From: Asterias amurensis
Taxonomy: Eukaryota > Echinodermata > Asteroidea > Forcipulatida > Asteriidae
Reading direction: 5' to 3'
Length of the DNA: 64,000 nucleotides
NCBI RefSeq assembly: GCF_032118995.1
Contig: NC_092650.1
Location: 18,409,501 to 18,473,500, forward strand
Both the position numbers and the translations under genes were made by a program. Below are positions 61,701-64,000 of the stretch, one piece after another. Below the pieces are notes generated by a model. It had not been told where the DNA came from. It saw nothing but the letters and a program-made list of their open reading frames with translations, and did not search any database. Position 1 is the stretch's first letter. Every line of letters starts with the position of its first letter.

Positions 61701-62958
61701 ACACCACCAGAGCTTGTTCATCAGAGTAAGGTTACCAGCCAAAATTCCACCTCAGATGTACTTATTCTGACTGGTATCCTGCTTATTTCCTCTAAAAAAC
61801 AGGAATTTGTTAGGCAAAATTATCTGCTTAAGCAGCTCTGTGAAATTGGGCCCCGGGATAGATTGATGGAAATTAATTAAGATAAGTGAAGACCCGTCGA
61901 GGTTAGGGCACTCTTAGCAGTGATTTTTTTTCTTTCATTTTTGTATAATTATACAAAGCATTTGTCGGTCTTTATCTGTCTTTATCTGTATTTACATACC
62001 AATATTCCTCAAGAAGGGAGACGAACCATATTTCGATTATTACAAAACAGACCAAGAGGACGATCAGTAGAATATCAACACCTGCAATGAATCAAAATTC
62101 TAAAGGAAACAACTTTGTTCGTGACACTTCGGATGGGACGTAAAGCCGTTGGTCCCGTGTGTTGTGAAACGCACTCAAAAGAACCAAGTGCTCAAAGGTG
62201 CACAAGAGAAGGGGTTCGCTCCGATGTTCCTGGTTTGATTTGCAGCATATTGCGCCACAGCACCTTGTAACATTACATGGTGCTATGTATTAAAAAAAAG
62301 GAGTAGGTCTCATAACGCCCAACATACCTTGTAGGACATATACTGTATGTTACAGTACCTTGAGCTTCACTGAGTGACAGATAAGAAGAAGCTACTATTA
62401 TTATTACCATTATTTGCTGTTTAACTTATACAAGGTTAAACCTTAGTATGGAAGCTCATAAGTAATGAAGTTCACACAAGAACCGTTTTATTTCTGTAAA
62501 AGTGAAGCCGTAATATTTGAGAAAACGATATCTTAAAACCTAAAAGAAACACGTAAGAACTGATTACGGTTATTACAGCCAAGATAAAGGGCAATAAATT
62601 TACATTCTAAAATGTTGATTTTGTTTTACTGTTTTCAGCCAAAATTGCCACCGTTTTGTTGTTTCATGCATGTGGCTGATCACACAAAACATGGACGCCG
62701 CAAGCTATAGAAATCTTGAATCATTTACTTTTAACAAAGAGTTTAATATTAAACTATGTTGTATTGACGTGACAAACCCGGTGGATGTGTGGAGGTTCGT
62801 ATGTTTCAACCCCATCAAACAATTCCCCAAAATATTGTGATGATGGGATGGTCAAATATATAGAGAGTGATTCTGATGAAAAACAACTATACTTTTTGTT
62901 TATGCTCACCAATTATGGCAAACGCGAGGCGAAAACCAATATAGCGTGTACTCTGCAT
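58739..62958 (-). CDS. STRA6-like: STRA6/RBPR2-like multi-pass membrane receptor, 3' part
   Basis: Six exons in transcript order, 62910-62958, 62000-62081, 61349-61489, 60541-60704, 59865-60026 and 58739-58932, join in phase to 263 aa ending in TAA. At least three hydrophobic segments are seen: FRLAFAIIGVDILLIVLLVC, YWLTLVLFFVLGVVQAA and FYFSMFVNVIQAALAGLFRL. Between and after them are YLGLDNRRVFH, LIGRVDRCAMQRDWESRDGA, YISFLQLEVSHTHPVVITFC and a C-terminal VRNRWFLALTLTRNPTLIPL tail. This order resembles the retinol-binding-protein receptor family (retinol transport across the plasma membrane), a call from memory. Human STRA6 is about 667 aa, so about 400 N-terminal residues are missing, upstream of 62958 or beyond the window. 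The last exon's acceptor (ccccAAG) is weak but phase-correct. Confidence 0.72.
59155..59377 (+). repeat. R1 right-half fragment near the STRA6-like last intron
   Basis: aacctcagctgaagtctcgaattcaagcatctg to AATAGTGTCCAGTGTCTTTAA. The left half is absent. Confidence 0.8.
59420..59805 (-). repeat. R1 MITE in STRA6-like last intron
   Basis: 386 bp, TTAAAGGCAGTCGACACTATT to AGTGTCCACTGCCTTTAA with TTAA on both sides. It ends about 60 bp beyond the exon 5 donor. Confidence 0.93.
60324..60454. repeat. Short MITE in a STRA6-like intron
   Basis: CTATACGCCTCTCTTAATAC with atgcatgacgtca at the left, and inverted tgacgtacctcatgcat with AAAGAGAGGCGTATAG at the right, 131 bp. Confidence 0.8.
60857..61014 (+). 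repeat. tRNA-derived SINE, full-length copy
   Basis: AACTGCCTCCAGCTACCGGG leader, GGTGGTCTAGTGGTAAGAC (A-box), GGGTTCGAATCCC (B-box), then the tRNA-unrelated body ttcacagcactcgggaaagtac and acacatcggtgtaagggta. About 80% like 748-922. Lies in a STRA6-like intron. Confidence 0.82.
61490..61857. repeat. Dispersed repeat followed by an R4 right half
   Basis: 61490-61690 (cttcctcagggacacaagagtgcc, cgggactcgaacacacacac) matches 38503-38570. 61725-61857 (gttaccagccaaaattccacc ... TCTGTGAAATTGGGCCCCGG) is an R4 right half. The 117 aa frame at 61341-61694 is this repeat plus the antisense of a real exon. Confidence 0.6.
62150..62350. repeat. Dispersed repeat, inverted copy
   Basis: agagaaggggttcgctccgatgttcctgg, gcagcatattgcgccacagcaccttgtaac and cataacgcccaacataccttg are the reverse complement of 34620-34800 and 40020-40140. 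Confidence 0.6.
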
Positions 62959-62980
62959 CTGTGGAGAACAAGTTTACATA

Positions 62981-63227
62981 CAGGGCCAAATTTCAAAGAG
63001 CTGCTAAGCACAACATTTTGCTTAGCACGACATTTTTGCCTTGATGACAACAGTTTTAACAACCAAATGTCCACGTGATTTTCAGGATAAGCAAATAACA
63101 GCTGAATACCAGTAACAAGCAATATGCAACAAATGGAAATTTGGTTGGTAATCCTGTTTTTATCAAGGAAGAAATTTCATGCTAAGCAAATTGTTGTGCT
63201 TAGCAGCTCCTATAAAATTGGGCCCAG
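62981..63227. repeat. R4 foldback MITE
   Basis: CAGGGCCAAATTTCAAAGAGC at the left, inverted GCAGCTCCTATAAAATTGGGCC at the right, with paired ccttgatgacaacag / gtttttatcaagg segments. It starts 23 bp upstream (in transcript sense) of the most 5' STRA6-like exon found. Confidence 0.85.
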
Positions 63228-64000
63228 GTAAGAGCGTCGTTTGCTCACAGCTCTCCTAAAAGTAACTTTCACATCATCAAAAAAACATTCACAGTATAGA
63301 AAACAATGTTCATTGCAGCTCTGCTTGGCTATGCTGGATTTAGCTTCGCTTCGGGCATAGTCATGGTTTTGACATCACCTTGGCCCTATAATTTTAACTG
63401 TGCCCCTCATAGCAGTCAATATTTCCATATTAGCCACCAGTAGAGGGACTGACCTTGACTGGCTCGAGGGACTGATGGGCAAGTCTACGACTCAGGATCA
63501 AACCATGGAGGTACTCTATGATCAATACAGTCACTACTAATTAATTGGTAAAGCTGCCTGTTGTGTGACAAGAGTCCCGTTTTATTTCCTGTTGGTGAGT
63601 TATTGTGTCACGGAAACCAGTCGGCTCGCCCCCAGCAAAGTCGCCCCTATAGCAAAGTGCGACCAAGCAAACGTTTTTGATATTGCATCGTCCACGAGAA
63701 TGGCAACACTTTTTACTTCTAAAATCTAACTACGTAAATAACGGGGTTTTTTTGCACAGAAAACTTGCTTGATTCAACTTCCTTTTTGGTTTCTTGGTGG
63801 GGACAGTTTGAGTGAAGTTCTGCCAGTGGCCTCACGATCAGGAATACGGTTCAGAAAACATAAACAAAGATTTTTTTCAAAGTGAAAGCTACCATTATGG
63901 CCTCGTTGCTGAGAACAATTCCTGCCTGGAAGGACCGATCGCCTTTCCATAGTTGCAAAGTGTGTTCTCTGTTGGAATAAAACATCAACAAAATCATGTT
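63228..64000. other. Window end, no recognised exon
   Basis: Further 5' exons of the STRA6-like gene are expected upstream, but I find no splice-bounded, membrane-like frame on the minus strand here. No repeat family recognised. Confidence 0.4.

Overview
The window is animal nuclear DNA, AT-rich, with short exons, GT-AG introns and many short non-autonomous transposons. Protein sequence and repeat style (dozens of copies beginning GGGCCCAATTTCATAGAGC, tRNA-derived SINEs, TTAA-flanked MITEs) suggest an echinoderm, probably a sea star. That assignment is inference from general knowledge, not a database match. No bacterial-type operon, CRISPR array or intact autonomous transposon was seen, and no virus-like element or toxin gene was recognised.

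Five spliced host genes can be read with consistent splice phases. (1) 6114-23293, plus: a WWP1/WWP2/ITCH-type HECT ubiquitin ligase (C2, low-complexity linker, four WW domains, HECT; 20 coding exons, 933 aa). (2) 30322-36042, minus: proteasome subunit beta-5 (PSMB5-like; 7 exons, 279 aa). (3) 36232-41477, plus: a NIPSNAP3-type mitochondrial protein (6 exons, 243 aa), head to head with PSMB5 across 189 bp. (4) 45304-48942, plus: a catalytically inactive E2 variant (UBE2V/Mms2; 4 exons, 143 aa). (5) 58739-62958, minus: the 3' part of a multi-pass membrane protein resembling STRA6/RBPR2 (6 exons seen; the 5' part lies beyond or was not found). Genes 1, 2 and 4 all belong to the ubiquitin-proteasome pathway: E3, protease and K63-chain E2 cofactor.

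The rest is mostly repeats. I name five families. R1 (about 370 bp, TTAA-AGGCAGTGGACACTATT), R2 (about 370 bp, TTAA-AGCCATTGGACACTTTCGG) and R3 (about 390 bp, a near-complete palindrome, TTAA-AGGAACACGTTGCC) all sit on TTAA target duplications. R4 is 180-280 bp with GGGCCCAATTTCATAGAGC ends. R5 has GTCGATTTCACAAAGAG ends. Several are nested, which orders the insertions: hAT-type MITE in R1, R3 in R1, R2 in R3, R5 in R1. An 803-bp TTAA element in NIPSNAP intron 3 carries a degenerate THAP zinc-finger ORF and shares the TTAA-AGGCA end with R1. I read this as a T2/Kolobok-type relative.

Two other structures stand out, both in the HECT part of the ligase gene. The 3' splice site and first 50 nt of exon 15 are tandemly repeated five times at a 93-97 bp spacing. 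Intron 15 carries an about 780-bp, 21-bp-unit minisatellite that is open in frames on both strands and repeats an acceptor-like TTTTTGTAG in almost every unit.
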